The position numbers and the translations under genes are program-made. The notes under the pieces are model-generated. The model worked only from the letters and a program-made list of their open reading frames with translations, did no database searches and had not been told where the DNA came from. DNA of 64,000 nucleotides from Batkoa obscura (taxonomy: Eukaryota; Entomophthoromycota; Entomophthoromycetes; Entomophthorales; Batkoaceae): NCBI GenBank assembly GCA_030770535.1, contig JASVEC010000017.1, positions 1,008,158 to 1,072,157 on the forward strand. Direction: 5' to 3'. Shown here piece after piece: positions 48,094-61,602 of this stretch. The first letter of the stretch is position 1. Each line of letters opens with the position of its first letter.

Positions 48094-48822
48094 TTATATG
48101 TTTTGAGTATAAGAGGCTTCATAAAGTAGGTTATTGATAGAAGAGGTAGGGCTTTGAGTATAGGTATTTGGCATATAATCAAAACAATCTGGAAAAATTA
48201 CAGAAGTCAAACTATCCAAAGAGTAGATTTGATTTAAATTATAATCATATAAAGAGAAATCCAAATTAGAGCCATTCATAATGCTTAAATTCAAATTGTT
48301 TTCAGGGAATGAATATGAATCTAAATAGAGAGTATTTGAGGTGTTACTTAATAATGTAAAATCTGCTTCCTTGTTTTTATTAATCTTTAATTTAAACTTC
48401 CTTAAAAATCTCTTGATCCATTTTGAATCGATATCAGAACTACTCGACTTTAGATTATCAGCAATCTCCTTGGCCTTGTTAGCAACACACTTTGAAGTTA
48501 TATTTGATTTAATCAAGTTAACGCTACTCAATTCAATGTTCTGGCCTTCTGTACACCACAAGTATAACAGATTCTCCAATTTCTCGTCTTGATTTTTTTT
48601 AAAACATTTACGAGGGTCATATTCTAATATTTCATGGTTTAATATTTCATCCTTCCTTAATATTATTTTAGTGATCGTGCTCCTCGCAACATTAAACTTT
48701 TCAGCCAGACTCTTATGAGTTAATCCGCTTTCTGCTAGTTCCGCTATGGTTTTTTTCGTATGAACATTTAAAACATTACGGTGCTTTCTCACTTTTCTTT
48801 GAATCAACTTGTTTGATCTCAT
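48094..48822 (-). CDS. CENP-B-type HTH DNA-binding protein, family member 4
   Basis: 242 residues from the ATG at 48822; the open frame continues a few codons upstream without an ATG. TATATAAATA lies about 45 nt before the start. HTH 1 at about 15-62 has KKTIAELAESGLTHKSLAEK and NVARSTITKIIL (Ala replaces the usual Gly). HTH 2 at about 82-150 has KLENLLYLWCTEGQN and WIKRFLRKFKLKI. It is closest to member 5, sharing LRKDEILNHEILE and DPRKCF. The canonical Ser-Asn-Val-Pro motif is not preserved; only a loose YSFPENNLNL remains at that place. The tail is Tyr/Asn/Ser-rich. It may be functionally diverged or beginning to decay. Confidence 0.82.
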   Translation of the reverse strand: MRSNKLIQRKVRKHRNVLNVHTKKTIAELAESGLTHKSLAEKFNVARSTITKIILRKDEILNHEILEYDPRKCFKKNQDEKLENLLYLWCTEGQNIELSSVNLIKSNITSKCVANKAKEIADNLKSSSSDIDSKWIKRFLRKFKLKINKNKEADFTLLSNTSNTLYLDSYSFPENNLNLSIMNGSNLDFSLYDYNLNQIYSLDSLTSVIFPDCFDYMPNTYTQSPTSSINNLLYEASYTQNI

Positions 48823-51800
48823 TATTGGTTTTAAAATAAAATCCAAGCTTTGTAAGGTATTTATATATCAATTTTTTCATTAATACATGTGCTTTATTTG
48901 TATTTTTTTTTAAAACACACTAGATTTACAATTTGTCAATTTTGTATCATACTACCTAAATGTTTCCATCAAACTTCTATTAAAAAATTTAAATTATCAA
49001 GAATTATCAAAATTTAGACCAATTACATAGCAAGCAAATGATATTAAGTAGCTATTATATATTAATACTGCAGGTTAATGTACATATACTTCTTTTTTAA
49101 TTTCTGAAAGCGCAATATAATTAAATTGACATTATTTAGGCAAATAAATTCTAAATTATAAAAAGGTAATTCTATAGTATATTCAACAACATATAGGGAT
49201 GTTTTTTTGGCTTTATCACTTTTTCCATTTTTTAAGCGCTATTTGAGCGGAAAGATTGTTAGTAGAATTCTAAACAAAAAAATACATCACCATATAGTGG
49301 GCGGCGTATTTTTGAATCATTTTTAACTTTAACTTCTATTTAGAAAATTCGACTGAAAACGCAATAAACTAGTAATAATATTGTTAAATCTTATACTTAA
49401 CAATAATATAAATCAAGAATTTAGTTTAATAATTTAATATTTCCAAAATGATTAGTTGGTACTTCTAAAGTAGAATTTCTAAAATAGCGGGTTTATTGAA
49501 AAACATCAATTTTTTGATTTTAATTATATTATATATTCAACAAAATATATAAACATTATCGTAGCTTGATTAATTATAATGACTATTAGTGTAACTATAA
49601 TTGACTAACATTTTCTTAAAGTTTGAATATTATTAAAATAAATTAGTAGTATTAGCTACTTAAATCTATTTTTGAAATTTTAATTTGTTTCCATATTATT
49701 ACAAAACCATATACTATGATTTTCCATCATGGGTTATTTCGCTGACTTAGCAAAATTTTATGTGGTTCCAATGTTTTTGATTGGTGTAACCAAAATAGTT
49801 CCTTATGAAAGAACTTGAAATAAACTTTATTTAAGTCTAAGTTAGGTTTGTAAGTAAACCAATCATATGAATCCATAACTATTAGCCGCAATAATTAGCT
49901 ATTATGATATTTATACATTATCACTATTGACTATTTATTAAGCATTTACTACTTTTAGTCAAAACAGGATAAACCCGTCATATTCTGCATTTTGAGCACA
50001 ATCATTTATCTTATTGAGATACATTCTAAATATAGTAAATTACATAATCTTTTAAAAATAAGAACTAGAAATTTAAGGTTTTGATTTTAAATATATGAAG
50101 ACAATTAATTGAATGAAATAATTCCTAATATTATATAATAATGAATTGGAATATATTTGATTTGAATGTTATTAAAAGTCCTTTAAAAATAGCCAAAAGA
50201 TTAGTGAATTAATGCTATAATAAAAGACCAATAATAACAAAAGCTTTTTAAATAAGACTATTTTTTCAAGGTTATATCGTAATTTAATTAAAAACAGTAA
50301 CGAAAATCACTTGTAACAATATTAAAATAACAACTCTATTTTATAAGTAAAGACGTATTTTGTTTACAAATTTAAAAATGCCATACATGTTCAACTCTGA
50401 CTAATAGTTGAAGTATTTAACAATCAAAAAACCTAATGGTAAAAATCCAAAGGATACATCATTTATACTAAATAGCCAACTTTTCTAACATCTTTCTTCC
50501 AGATATCTTTTAAGTTGACGTAAGTTCTGGACTTTGATTTTTTAGAAAAAAAGTATTTTAAACTTGAAAAGGCCGCTCTTATGAATTATATATAACCGTA
50601 AAACTATTTGTATTCAAAATACTTAAACTATGCTACTGCTTAGGTTTATTATTATACATTGCTTGATATTAAATATTATGCGTCATAGTTTATATATAAT
50701 TATAATTTCAAATTTTTGGAAATTGATTAAAATGATTTTCTCAAAGAAAATAAGAACCTTTCGAGGCTAGAGATTTTTACAAGTGTGCCCGGAAATAAAG
50801 TAATAAAGGCTTAAATGTCGGATACATTTGACTGTAAGCAAACATGGTGAAAATGACTAAGCATATACGACTATATGCATACATGGCCTATTTCAGAATA
50901 CCCATCAGTTTATTATAAAGAGTTTATATGAGGTCATGGTTGCATTTCAAAAGCAATTGTTATTGGACTATTAAAATGATATAAAACTAATAACTTATGA
51001 TGCTAATTTTATTGCAACAATAGACATAATGCTGATACAAAAAAAAACTATATTGTATCTCTCTAGCTTGAAGGCTTTTAAGCGATATATATTCAATAAA
51101 ACTTAAACGTTGACTTTACTATTAGTTCAAGTGCTAACATTTATAACTTTAAATAAAAAATAGAAATATCCGTTTTTAAGTTCTTGATAAAATGCCAATT
51201 AATCAAATAATTAGTTTTCATTTTGAATGACTTTTAATAACTTCTATCGTTTATCACCATCTAAATGTTGTTCTTGATTTTTACATAAATTGAGCAGCAA
51301 AGTTCAATATTTATTAATATAAACAATTAGAGCGGGCGAACTATCGCGCAATTATGATGTTAATACATTACTATATTTGGTTTTTTTAACATATTGGTAT
51401 ATTTATTAAAATAATAATTAAACAATCTTCCAATTAATTAGACAAATATTTGGATCCAAATCTATTTAAAAGCTAATTCTATTTACAATAATAACACATT
51501 TATTTTAGTTATAATTTTTATTTTAGAAGCGGTTTTTATAAATGAACAATAGCTTGGGGGCATACGATAGTTTCTATAGCCGTTTTGATACAACGTCTTC
51601 AATGATATATATACAGTTGTTTTATGAGTGGATGTTTTTAATAAAGTAAATCAAATTTTTAAGAATGACTAACCATTAATAACACTAATAAAGTACTTAA
51701 GGGTTCATACTCTTTCAAGGTTTTATTCCTTTTTTAAGCTTAAACTTTAAATAACTGTTGGTTAAACTCTTAATCGAAAAAAACAATAAAAACCATAGTC

Positions 51801-53559
51801 AAGGTGCCATGTTTATAAATCATACTGGGCCCTAATTTATTTATTGATACAAAGAATAAACAAAAAGTATCTAAGTTTAAATTTTTATTGTGTTTACCTT
51901 TATAAATATAACTGATAATCAAGTTCAATAACATAATTGTAATAATTAGTAGATGTTAAACTTAAGTGATGTTTCTAACTAAGTTCTATCAGGATATACC
52001 TTGTTTATCTTATACCAAATAGAGACAAAGGTTTACATAGCTGCATGCTTCATAAAAATGATATAAGGTGTTAAATTTCAATTTCTTTATTGTAATCCGT
52101 TTTTGCTTTATTACTAAAATTAAAATCAGCTTATTAGGCTACTTCTTTAATTGCAATTCTTTAAAATAACATTAATATTTTAAAACCATATCATAGGGCT
52201 TGTAAATATTGTTTTCCATTTAAATTAAACAAGACTTATCTACAAAGATAGATTTTGTGCTGTTTATAATCAGATAAATTTCAATCTAAATTCAGATTGA
52301 AATTTTATTTCGAACAAAAGGCAAATATACAAACATATGCATCGGTTAAAATATGTATGTGATTCTTAATGTACCAAAAGTAGGATAAATTGTAGTACAA
52401 AGTTACCTGTCCTAAGAGTTTTATACAATTTATTTTATGACCATTATAAACATATGGAGTTCACTTATTTAATATAGAATCTGCTAGGCAAGTTTCATAG
52501 AAAGAATACAGAAGTATAAATTGATTGACAATTTACCTCAAAGCTTCACGAACTCCAATAGATCGCTAATGTAATAAATTTTTCGCTAAACTTTTAATAA
52601 TATGAAGCGTAAGGCAAAATGGATATTTGATACCTTCTTGTTAATAACATAAACTAAATTTATTAATATACCATTTAGGGCAATTTTCGTTGATCTAAAT
52701 TTTATACTTTGTTTGATTACAAGTTATTAGTAGTTAAATAATCTTTTGATTTTATTTATATGTTTGCAAACTGGTAGGCTTTGTATAAGAATCAATATTA
52801 GAAAATAAGATACTAAATAAATGGTTTAAACTGCTACTAAATTTGTGTCGTTATTTTGGAATTAATTTATTTAGCAATTACAATTAATGATGTAATAGAT
52901 TAGCTATTCATAAACTTGCGCTAGTGTAGAAGTTTAATATATTCAATATTAATTTTACGGATAGTAAAGTTAAACAATAAATATTTAAACTGTGAATTAA
53001 TGGTTGGCTAATTAATATAAAGTGTTTTTTTAGTTATAGCTGAATACCTAAATTATAACAAATTCTAGCAATTTAATAGGTATTTAATACAGAACCCCGA
53101 ATATAATATAGCTTAATAGATCCATTGAACAAAAAATAGCCTTTTCATGTATATAATAATTATTAACAAGTGTTAGATTTAGATAAAAAATTAGTGCTCA
53201 AAATACACCTTGAAGGTATCTATTAAATTTAGTAAGCTCACAGAATGCATATAATTGAATTATAATAAATTTGGTAATTTTAAAAATAAATCCATCTAAT
53301 AGCAGTTTAATATATTTTCAAATTCTATTCATTTCAAAATTCTTATTATAATATCATTTATTTAAATAAAAAAATGCAATTAATACAATGCTTAAAGCAA
53401 TCGTTCTTTAAAATTGAAAGTAATAAAGTGATATCTATAGTTAAATATATGACTATTCATTTTATAATAACTAAACTATTATGAAAACGTCAACATGAAG
53501 CTATTTGTTGGCTATAAAATAAAAACAAACATAAACCTTTAACACAAACATGAAGTATT
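48823..53559. other. Longest A+T-rich desert, one MITE
   Basis: One MITE at 49195 and a perfect short palindrome at about 52276-52305 (AAATTTCAATCT / AGATTGAAATTT). I see no gene in 4.7 kb. A TATAAAATA box lies at 53512, 48 nt before the next gene. Confidence 0.45.
49195..49291 (+). mobile_element. MITE copy 16
   Basis: AGGGATGT...ACATCACC with perfect ATAT duplication. Confidence 0.85.
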
Positions 53560-54234
53560 ATGAACTCAGAAAATTACAACATATCAAGAAAAAAGAGAAA
53601 GGTCTTAAATATACATATTAAAAAAGAAATGGTAAAGCTAGCAGAAGAAGGAGCAAGTCATAAGGATTTAGCTGAAATGTATGATGTCGGAAGGAGTACG
53701 GTTACTAAAATATTACTAAGGAAAGATGAGATATTGAATCATGAAATATTAGAAAACGATCCACGTAAATGCTTCAGAAAAAATAAAGACGAGAAATTGG
53801 AATCTATGTTATACATTTGGTGTACAGAAGGCCAAAATATTGATTTTGGTAATTTTAGCTTTGTTAGAGAAAATATAGAAATTACTGATATAACATCTAA
53901 AGCTATTTCTCTCGCTAATGAGCTAAATATCAAATTAGACTACGACCTCAATTGGGCAAAGAAATTTTTAAGAAAGTTTAAGCTTAAGTTAAAGAAGCAT
54001 AATAAAAATTCGGAACTCGTTGTTGGAAGTAACGTACCTGAAAACTTCAACCTGAACTTAGAAACGTCCGTTTCGTGCGTTAACATTGTTAATTATTTTG
54101 GTACTTATGAAAACTTCTATAATTATAGCTATGAAACTCAAACCAACATTTATTCGGAATACAACCCTATGTATGAAAACAATTTGGATGTTTGTTATCA
54201 AAACCCTTATATTTATACACGTACTTCAAAATAA
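53560..54234 (+). CDS. CENP-B-type HTH DNA-binding protein, family member 5
   Basis: 224 residues, ATG at 53560, intronless, the shortest intact member. HTH 1 at about 12-58: KKEMVKLAEEGASHKDLAEM, DVGRSTVTKILL. HTH 2 at about 75-145: EKLESMLYIWCTEGQN, then NWAKKFLRKFKLKLK. The family motif VVGSNVPENFNLNL lies near 154-167. The tail is unusually Tyr/Asn-rich (about 13 Tyr in the last 50 residues), resembling an activation or condensation-prone region rather than an enzyme. Regions outside the HTHs differ from member 4, but LRKDEILNHEILE and DPRKCF are shared, so the two are recent paralogs in opposite orientation. Confidence 0.85.
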   Translation: MNSENYNISRKKRKVLNIHIKKEMVKLAEEGASHKDLAEMYDVGRSTVTKILLRKDEILNHEILENDPRKCFRKNKDEKLESMLYIWCTEGQNIDFGNFSFVRENIEITDITSKAISLANELNIKLDYDLNWAKKFLRKFKLKLKKHNKNSELVVGSNVPENFNLNLETSVSCVNIVNYFGTYENFYNYSYETQTNIYSEYNPMYENNLDVCYQNPYIYTRTSK

Positions 54235-56056
54235 ACATAATATCTCTCTGCTTATTTAGTTTTTTACCCAATTTACGGTTTTTTATAGTTATGTATTTTA
54301 GTGACTTTAATTATTTTAAAAAATGGCGTACTAATTTCTGACTAGGATGTAGTTTAAAGTAAAATAATGTAATAGAATCTAAGGTAACACTATTTAATTA
54401 ATAAGTATTATTTTCTATCTTTCTATTGGAAAATTACATGTTGTCATGTAATATTCTAGATTTAGTGAAGTATAGTAATTTTGCTATTTTTGCTATATAC
54501 ATTATATTTAGATCTTCAGTGCAATATGATTCTAAATACTTTAATTAAATAAAAACAAACAAAGCAAGGAATATATATAAATTGTGACATAATAAAAGGG
54601 CTTGATTCGCATAAAAAACCAGAACGTAATGTAAGCTTTATCTTTCTTATATGTTTGTAATAATGCTATAAAATTTATAACTCAGTTTATGTAAGTATGA
54701 GTATTTTTGAGAACATACATTGTTACAATAAGCAAAAATCAGAAGCTTATTAAACACAGGAGCTTAACTTTAAAAATTTGAAATGCACTGTTATCCGTAT
54801 AAATCAAGTTAATATTAATTGTTAATACCAATATCATCCGATGCCAGGTATAGTATAGTCATCCTTAATTTGAGTTTCATTTCAATGAAAAAGCTTTCAT
54901 TAAGGCACTAGTTTAACTAGACGTGCTCATCTGATGATAGTTTATACGAACAAAAACTATAACTAAGTATGATTAAGCTATAGCTTGAGTCTAGAATTAT
55001 ACATTTAGATCGAAAAGAGAATAAAAGCATCATATATTTAACCAACCAGTCTATAAAAATAAGATCATAAACGTCATAATTATGCATAGTGCTTTGATGA
55101 CGAGTTATAGAATGACACACTCTATTTTCGTTAGTAGTGAACCATATAAATAATGATATTAAATATAGCTTTTAAAAAAAAATCAAAGTAGAATTGCGGC
55201 AAAAAAATGTGCAAACTGATACTCTTCAAATAGATTCTAGTAGTTGATTTAATCTATCCCCTTAAGACAAACTCGACCAGTCAATGTTACTATGATATGT
55301 ATTAACTAATACTTTTGATAGGCGTTAGATAGATCCAACCTTTTAAGTATGTTAAGCTTTTGAAAAAAGTGATTTATCTATCCTTTCTTTCTTACTTTTC
55401 TTGTTAATAACTTTAAAAAAACCCAAAAGTATTTTCCGTAAGGCCTTAAACGAAAATCCTTTGGATGTTGATTACACCAATAGGTACGTAGGGGAGTATT
55501 ATTGGATATCAATCTAAGCAAGAGTATCCGAAATTGATTAAATTTTTTTTATAAATCATGAGTTGAATTTACTTTAATTTAATCAAATGTATTATTGGTA
55601 TTTTATAATGACTGTTTATATTATAACCATTATGTATAGTTTTTATATTGCTGTATTTACCTAGTCTTCTTCGGGCTTTGAAAGATACTTAGCTTTAATA
55701 TTACAAATATCAATCTTCAATCTTCGGTATAAGTTAGAAACGAAAATTTTCAAAATTTAAAACAGCTTAGTTATATTGAAAAAATTCATCAAAAGAGGGA
55801 CTAATAATTTATTTGAATGGGTATCAGTATATTTGGTGCGATTTAAACTAAGTATAATATATAAACAAACTGCCATAACGTTTTATGTGTAAAGTTTCAA
55901 ACCATTAGAGTATTACATTTTATATTTAATTCTACTGCTTTCGTATTGGTATGAAAGACATATGTTTTACATACTCTTTCATATCAATTGAAGGTATTTC
56001 AAGAATCATGGATTTAAAGTATAAACAACAGTATATATTCAACAGCTATTTTAAAT
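54235..56056. other. A+T-rich spacer
   Basis: No gene or repeat recognised. A TATA-like word (TATAAACA) lies near 56020, before the decayed gene. Confidence 0.4.
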
Positions 56057-56787
56057 ATGTCAAAGAAAACAGCAAAAAAGAAAAAGAGGGGTTATATTCG
56101 CTTGGGACAAAAGAAAGGATTCATCTATATGGGGAGTCAAGGTATTCCTCATAAGCATATTCGAGATAAGTTTGGTATTGGTCGAAGCACTGTTAGTAAA
56201 ATAATAAGCCAGGAAAGATTTATTATTGACATGGCTACAAGTAAAGAAAGCCCAAATCTTCGAGAGGAAAGTATATTAAAAAACTAATTTCTATTATTAT
56301 ATACCAAGATAGAAGATGAAACAGAACAATTAATTTTAAATCAAGAGATTCATTATAAACATATATTAGGTAGCACTGATGAAGTAACAAAGGAGCTGAA
56401 TTTGGGACATTTGGCTATTAGCCCAAATTGGATGTATGATTTCTAAAAAAACATCTCCTAAGTAATAATTTATGCTTTAAAGAGATACTGAACTTGCCTT
56501 CCATTAATATATTTAAAAGTAACGTACTAAATGGGTATCAGTTGCATATTATCGATAAATATAGCTACTATAGCCTACCATCATTTTTTAATTTGTCAAC
56601 TAATACTGATGAAGCAAGTTTCAATAAGTTTAATATTAATGAAGTCTATTCAAATATTTTTAAAACATAGCTTACATATGCCCTTAATGAAAATGAGCTT
56701 GGAGCCGATATTGAAAATAGCATCTCCTTCCAAAGTTATTATGATTATGAGCTATACCGAGACCAAGGTATTATCTATATATATTAA
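56057..56787 (+). pseudogene. Decayed CENP-B-type HTH gene, family member 6
   Basis: The first 75 codons are open and give HTH 1 (SQGIPHKHIRDKF, GIGRSTVSKII) closest to member 3. A TAA at about 56284 stands where the family continues into HTH 2; the frame then reads FLLLYTKIEDE and PNWMYDF before another stop. Further on, in another frame, IFKSNVLNGYQL (near 56509) corresponds to the family's Ser-Asn-Val-Pro motif, and a Tyr/Asn-rich tail runs to about 56787. At least three lesions are present. The preserved outline shows that the tail region, though poor in sequence conservation, is an old part of the family. Confidence 0.8.
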
Positions 56788-57139
56788 AATAGTGGCTTAA
56801 ATTTGTAATACTTATAACTTTGTTCAAAAAGCCCAAATCTGTATAAAGTGATTATTCAATTAAAAGGTATTAATAGCAGTCTAAGCATGAATATAAAGAT
56901 AGAATCTTAAAAAGGACAATGTAATAATGGTATAGGAGATTTCAATTAACATAATGTGATTTAAATAAATATACTTATATATGAGTGTTTTATTAATTTA
57001 AATATTATCTCAATTTTAATTTGAGCTTATAAATTATATTTATATCGTTATTTTAAGTACGTAAGTAATAGTGTTATAATAAGTTACTTCCCAGTATGCG
57101 CTTTAAAAAGTTTTATATATCTATCAAAAACTACTTTTT

Positions 57140-57393
57140 AAAGGCGACAAGCTTTTTTGAGGGTCCTAAATAAGACCTTCTCACATCATTCCCTTTTACT
57201 GGGATCATACTGGAAGCCTCCTCTAACTACTTTGATGTCTCACACCAGGCCCCAATCCTTTATTCCACTTTTTTAGATAAGTTTGTGCTACTAGATTCTG
57301 AGCTGATCTAATCAAAAATGCTGCTCCTTGCTAAATTAACACTCGCTTGCTCTCATCTTGCTTTATAGCAATCTTATTTTCTGACTTTGGCAT
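57140..57393 (-). pseudogene. Possible decayed coding sequence
   Basis: Reading the minus strand from ATG at 57393, about 20 codons are open (MPKSENKIAIKQDESKR...), a TAG follows, then about 34 open codons include QNLVAQTYLKKWNKGLGPGV. After that, frames are broken. Base composition is clearly more G+C-rich than the flanks, up to about 57700. I do not recognise the protein. Non-coding G+C-rich DNA is the alternative. Confidence 0.3.
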
Positions 57394-60387
57394 TGTGTAT
57401 ATCTCTTTTTTTAGTAAAATCTATCCTTTGGGAAAACCCACCATACCTATCTTATCTTTTCACCTAAAGACCTGAGCGAAGATCTACCATCATCTCACTT
57501 ATTTACAATAAGATGGATTTCCCGAGTTGGTGAAGTTTTTTAGACAATTAAGATATTGTGCATTAAAAACTTTGATGTTAACGGTTTTCCAAATACCCGC
57601 TTGACCTGTATCAGATTGTTATTTGGGTTTTACTTTATAAAGCATTTACCTTTCAGGCTTGAGCTTTCAAAAAAGGCTTTATCCTAATATTTGGAATCTT
57701 GTAAAGAGAAATCCATTGCTTGTGTAATTACTAGACGATTCTGATGTTAAATATTATATACATAAATATCTTTATTATATTTTAGCTCATACTTTGCTTA
57801 TAGAAGCATACAAAGCTTTCATCGCTAAGAGGATGATTAAATCGCATTTAAAATAGCTGGCAAATTTATTCCTTAACTTGTACTTTATTATTTATAATAT
57901 AGTATATTATAATTTTTAATGATAGAAATATCATAAAGTTGTTTTTATAATCATTGTATAAATTAGTGCCATAAAATAAATTCATAAAGGAATAAAATCC
58001 TTTTAACTTTTTTATTTAACTTGTAGTTAGAACACCAGGGCTTATTTTTTTGGCATTTATATAGTAATAAAATTATAAAGTTGAAACAGTATATAAGAAA
58101 TTCGATTATATGATAAGATATAATGAATTTGAAGTAGTTTTTAAAAAACTATTCACCCTGGATTACTTTTCAAAGTATAGTCATAATCATGGATGCCAAA
58201 CTCTCACAGTCTAAGAAGGGTCTCGTTCACTTTTTGCCAACCTTAAGGATTTCTGGGGATTTTCCTATTTTCTTTTAATGGGGAGTATTTTCGATTTTTT
58301 GTTTATTCAAACAAAATTCACTGCTTTATTTTCTGATAAAATACGCTAGAAAAATATATAGTTATAACTTGTTTTGGTACATATATATTAAGCAGGATAT
58401 AAATAGAACGTATGATAACTTCTCATGTTATATATTTGGTCAGTAGCGCTGTTGAGAATAAAAACTACTTTAATTAAATTAAATTAATTCCGAGAATTTT
58501 AATCTAGAATGCTTAATATGTTTAAGATTCGCTTAATGAGTAAGAATAATAAACTAAAAAATTTTAAAGGTATTTCTGGTATTAGAAATTTACATATAAA
58601 TTATGTATTAGTATTGTATAGGCTTAGACAAGAATAATTAATAAGATAATCATATGTTAATTTTTTTTGTCATTGTACTTAATACAAGAACTATAGATTC
58701 TGCGATTATAATACAATAATTTAATTATGCTTTGTCAAAGTTTTAGTATGAACAACAGCAAAATTACCTATACATCATTCTAGGAAAATGAAATGAACGA
58801 CTTTATAAAAAATTTATACTATTTAAAGTTAATGTATCAACAATGCATTTGGATATCGTGACATGTTTGATGAATTCATTAACAATCTCATTTACACATT
58901 GAATGTTTATAAGATGTATTTTAAAGGAGAACTATAAATAAACTATTCGGATATTAATTTTTTGCTATAAATCTAAATAAAGTTTCCATAACGTAGAACG
59001 CTGTAATAAAAAATCACAAGGCAAAAAAAGCTTTAAAGCATCCATAAGGATACTATCAGTAATTTAACATTTGCCACAATCAATTGTCCTTTCTCTAGGG
59101 TAAGTTTTAAATTTGGTTTTTATTTTATAGCGTACGAATATTGTGCTATTTGTAACTTATGTTTCATAAATATGAAAAAGGCAAAAGACCTAAAAGAACA
59201 ATATGAAATTCAATCATTTACGGATTGATGCGCAAATTTTTGCTACACAAAATTTAGTTTATTTTAGTCTAGACTACCAAGATTTGTTATATTAGGCAAC
59301 TAACTTTTAAATTTGAAAAAATTCAGTTTATTAGATCAATAATTCAACATAATAGTGAATTTATTTTACTATAAATAAAATACAAAAAATATTTCTCTAA
59401 ACTAAATATAGCCCCATTAATAATGGTGTTTATCTTTTCTATCATCTTTTTTGCAATTTGTAACATTTGCCAAAAAATAAAATATAATTAATTGACAATA
59501 GTTGTATTATTCAGCTTATTTTTCAATATAATTGATATAAAATATGAAGTTATCAATTGTTTTTCAGGTATAATATGACATTTTAAATTGTATTAAAATT
59601 AGAGTTATATCGCTAATTTTAATACGTTGTTGCTCTAAACTAAAAAGCTTTATTACAATCAGCCCTTAAGTTCCCATTTATAAAGTATAAATATATTTCT
59701 ATTATCTTTTTAAGAACTATTAATAGCATAGTATATATCATATGTTACGTTATCCTATTTAAAATTACCAAAATAAATCTATTTCTTATTTTGGTATAGC
59801 TTCACATGTTAAAATTTTTTTTGATTAAGCATCCTTCAACAAAAACCAGATAGATTTTGATAAATATTTAACTTACAGTCGAGCTGGAAAATATTAGCGC
59901 ATATTGCTACTTTTATCGTAAGTTAAAAACTAACTGTCTTTCTGAAGTCAAACTTTTATTATTACATTAAGAAAAAGTTTGTCCGTACATTTTACTTTAA
60001 ATTAGTGCATTTTTTGAATGATTGATGGTATTTAAGCTGTCCATTGTTTCTTTTTCTTTGTCGTTGTATAATATTAGTAGTCTTGCACATTAAATAGTAA
60101 CATTTTAAATAGCTTAGGTATCATTAATCAATCAAAAGATACATCAATTGACAGTAAAGCATGTAAATAAACTATTTAAAAAAGAGACAAATTGTTGTTA
60201 ATTTTATAAATAAGAGTTCGACTTCAAAGGACAATTGGTTTTAGAAACTACAAAAAATTGTCAACATATGTCAATAATTTCTGTCTTGACTGTATATCTT
60301 TTGATTTGAAACCATTATATTTACATATATATAAGATACTTGATATCATTCAATAGACAAAGATTCTAAAACAAGGTCAGTATAAAT

Positions 60388-60485
60388 GGGGGTGTTTTTT
60401 TGGCTTCATTAATTTTTTCATTTTTTAAGCGCTATTTGAGTGGAAAGATTGCTAGTAAAATTCTTAAACACAAAAATACATCCCC
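60388..60485 (+). mobile_element. MITE copy 17
   Basis: GGGGGTGT...ACATCCCC with a perfect AAAT duplication, the only copy with A in the second position of the target. Confidence 0.88.
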
Positions 60486-61602
60486 AAATAGCCTCCTCTC
60501 TTTATCACATACATCTTAAATTTAGATAACTTGATTTTACAACTTTTATTTTTAGTTCAATTTATGTTTATAAATAAATATTATTTACCATTTATTCTCA
60601 GATCTCTTACAGTGTAATTTTTAATACATATTGTTTACTTTGATTCAAAACATCAAAATAGTGTCTTATTATAATACCATGATCTTAAAGTACTATTTAA
60701 TATACTGCTAAATTATTACTTTTATACACCTTATAAAGCCTATAGCAGTAATCAATGTTATTAGGAGGAAAACAATAATGGTAAACAAGCACGGAAATAA
60801 AAGCTATCCTTTAAATACGGTTCCATGTAAAATGAAATAAATAATGACCTTTTTAATATTTCTTGTTGGCATGTATATACTTTATTATTTAAAACTAACC
60901 CCCTAAGATAGAATTATCTTTTTAAAGAACATTGATTCCGCGTTTGATATAAATTGTATAGGTACTAAAATATCTGTGACCTATTTAAACTAGAATATAC
61001 TTTTTGTACTAGGTCATGTAGCTATAAAATGTATTCCAATATAACGACCAAATTTGATTTTTGGTTAATGGTACTTTGCTCTACCGTTTTTTGATAAAGC
61101 ATAGGCTTTCAAATATAACATTTTTTATAATTACACATATAATCAGTTATTATTATTTTTTTTTTGCTTTTTTATTTATAATTACAAATAACCAATTCTC
61201 AAAATCCTTATTGGTAGCGCTAGCAGTGCAAATTATTAATGGTTATTTTAAATATAGCAAAAGCCAAGTTATACTGTATATTAAAATAGATATTATATAA
61301 TTTTGGTAAATTAATTGGGGATATTGCTATTTTTAGTATTTACACAAGACTCTTAAACAAATACATAAAAGATACCAGAGCGAAATTCAAATACTAAGCT
61401 TATTAAATAAGGTTTGTTAAAGAAAAGTTTTATTCATTACATATGCAATAAAAATAAGTACATATTCGCTTCAAATTATGTTCTGGATTTAAACCAAATC
61501 TGTCATTGAATAAGAATAGGAAAAATAGAGTAGATATATAAAGGAAAATATACCCAACACGCTAAATTTTATAACAAATAACCACGTCAAACTAAAAAAC
61601 CA

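Larger units (their letters stand above)
56788..61602. other. Long spacer with a G+C-richer relic and one MITE
   Basis: 57140-57700 is less A+T-rich (relic listed separately) and a MITE lies at 60388. Elsewhere nothing is recognised. TATATAAAGG at 61535 precedes the decayed gene at 61603. Confidence 0.4.

Noticed and set aside
55951-56154. 67-codon frame overlapping the decayed HTH gene
   Set aside because: It runs in another frame across the real N-terminal HTH and has no domain of its own.
61061-61300. 79-codon hydrophobic frame
   Set aside because: A+T-rich DNA gives Ile/Phe/Tyr/Asn frames by chance; no motif or gene context.
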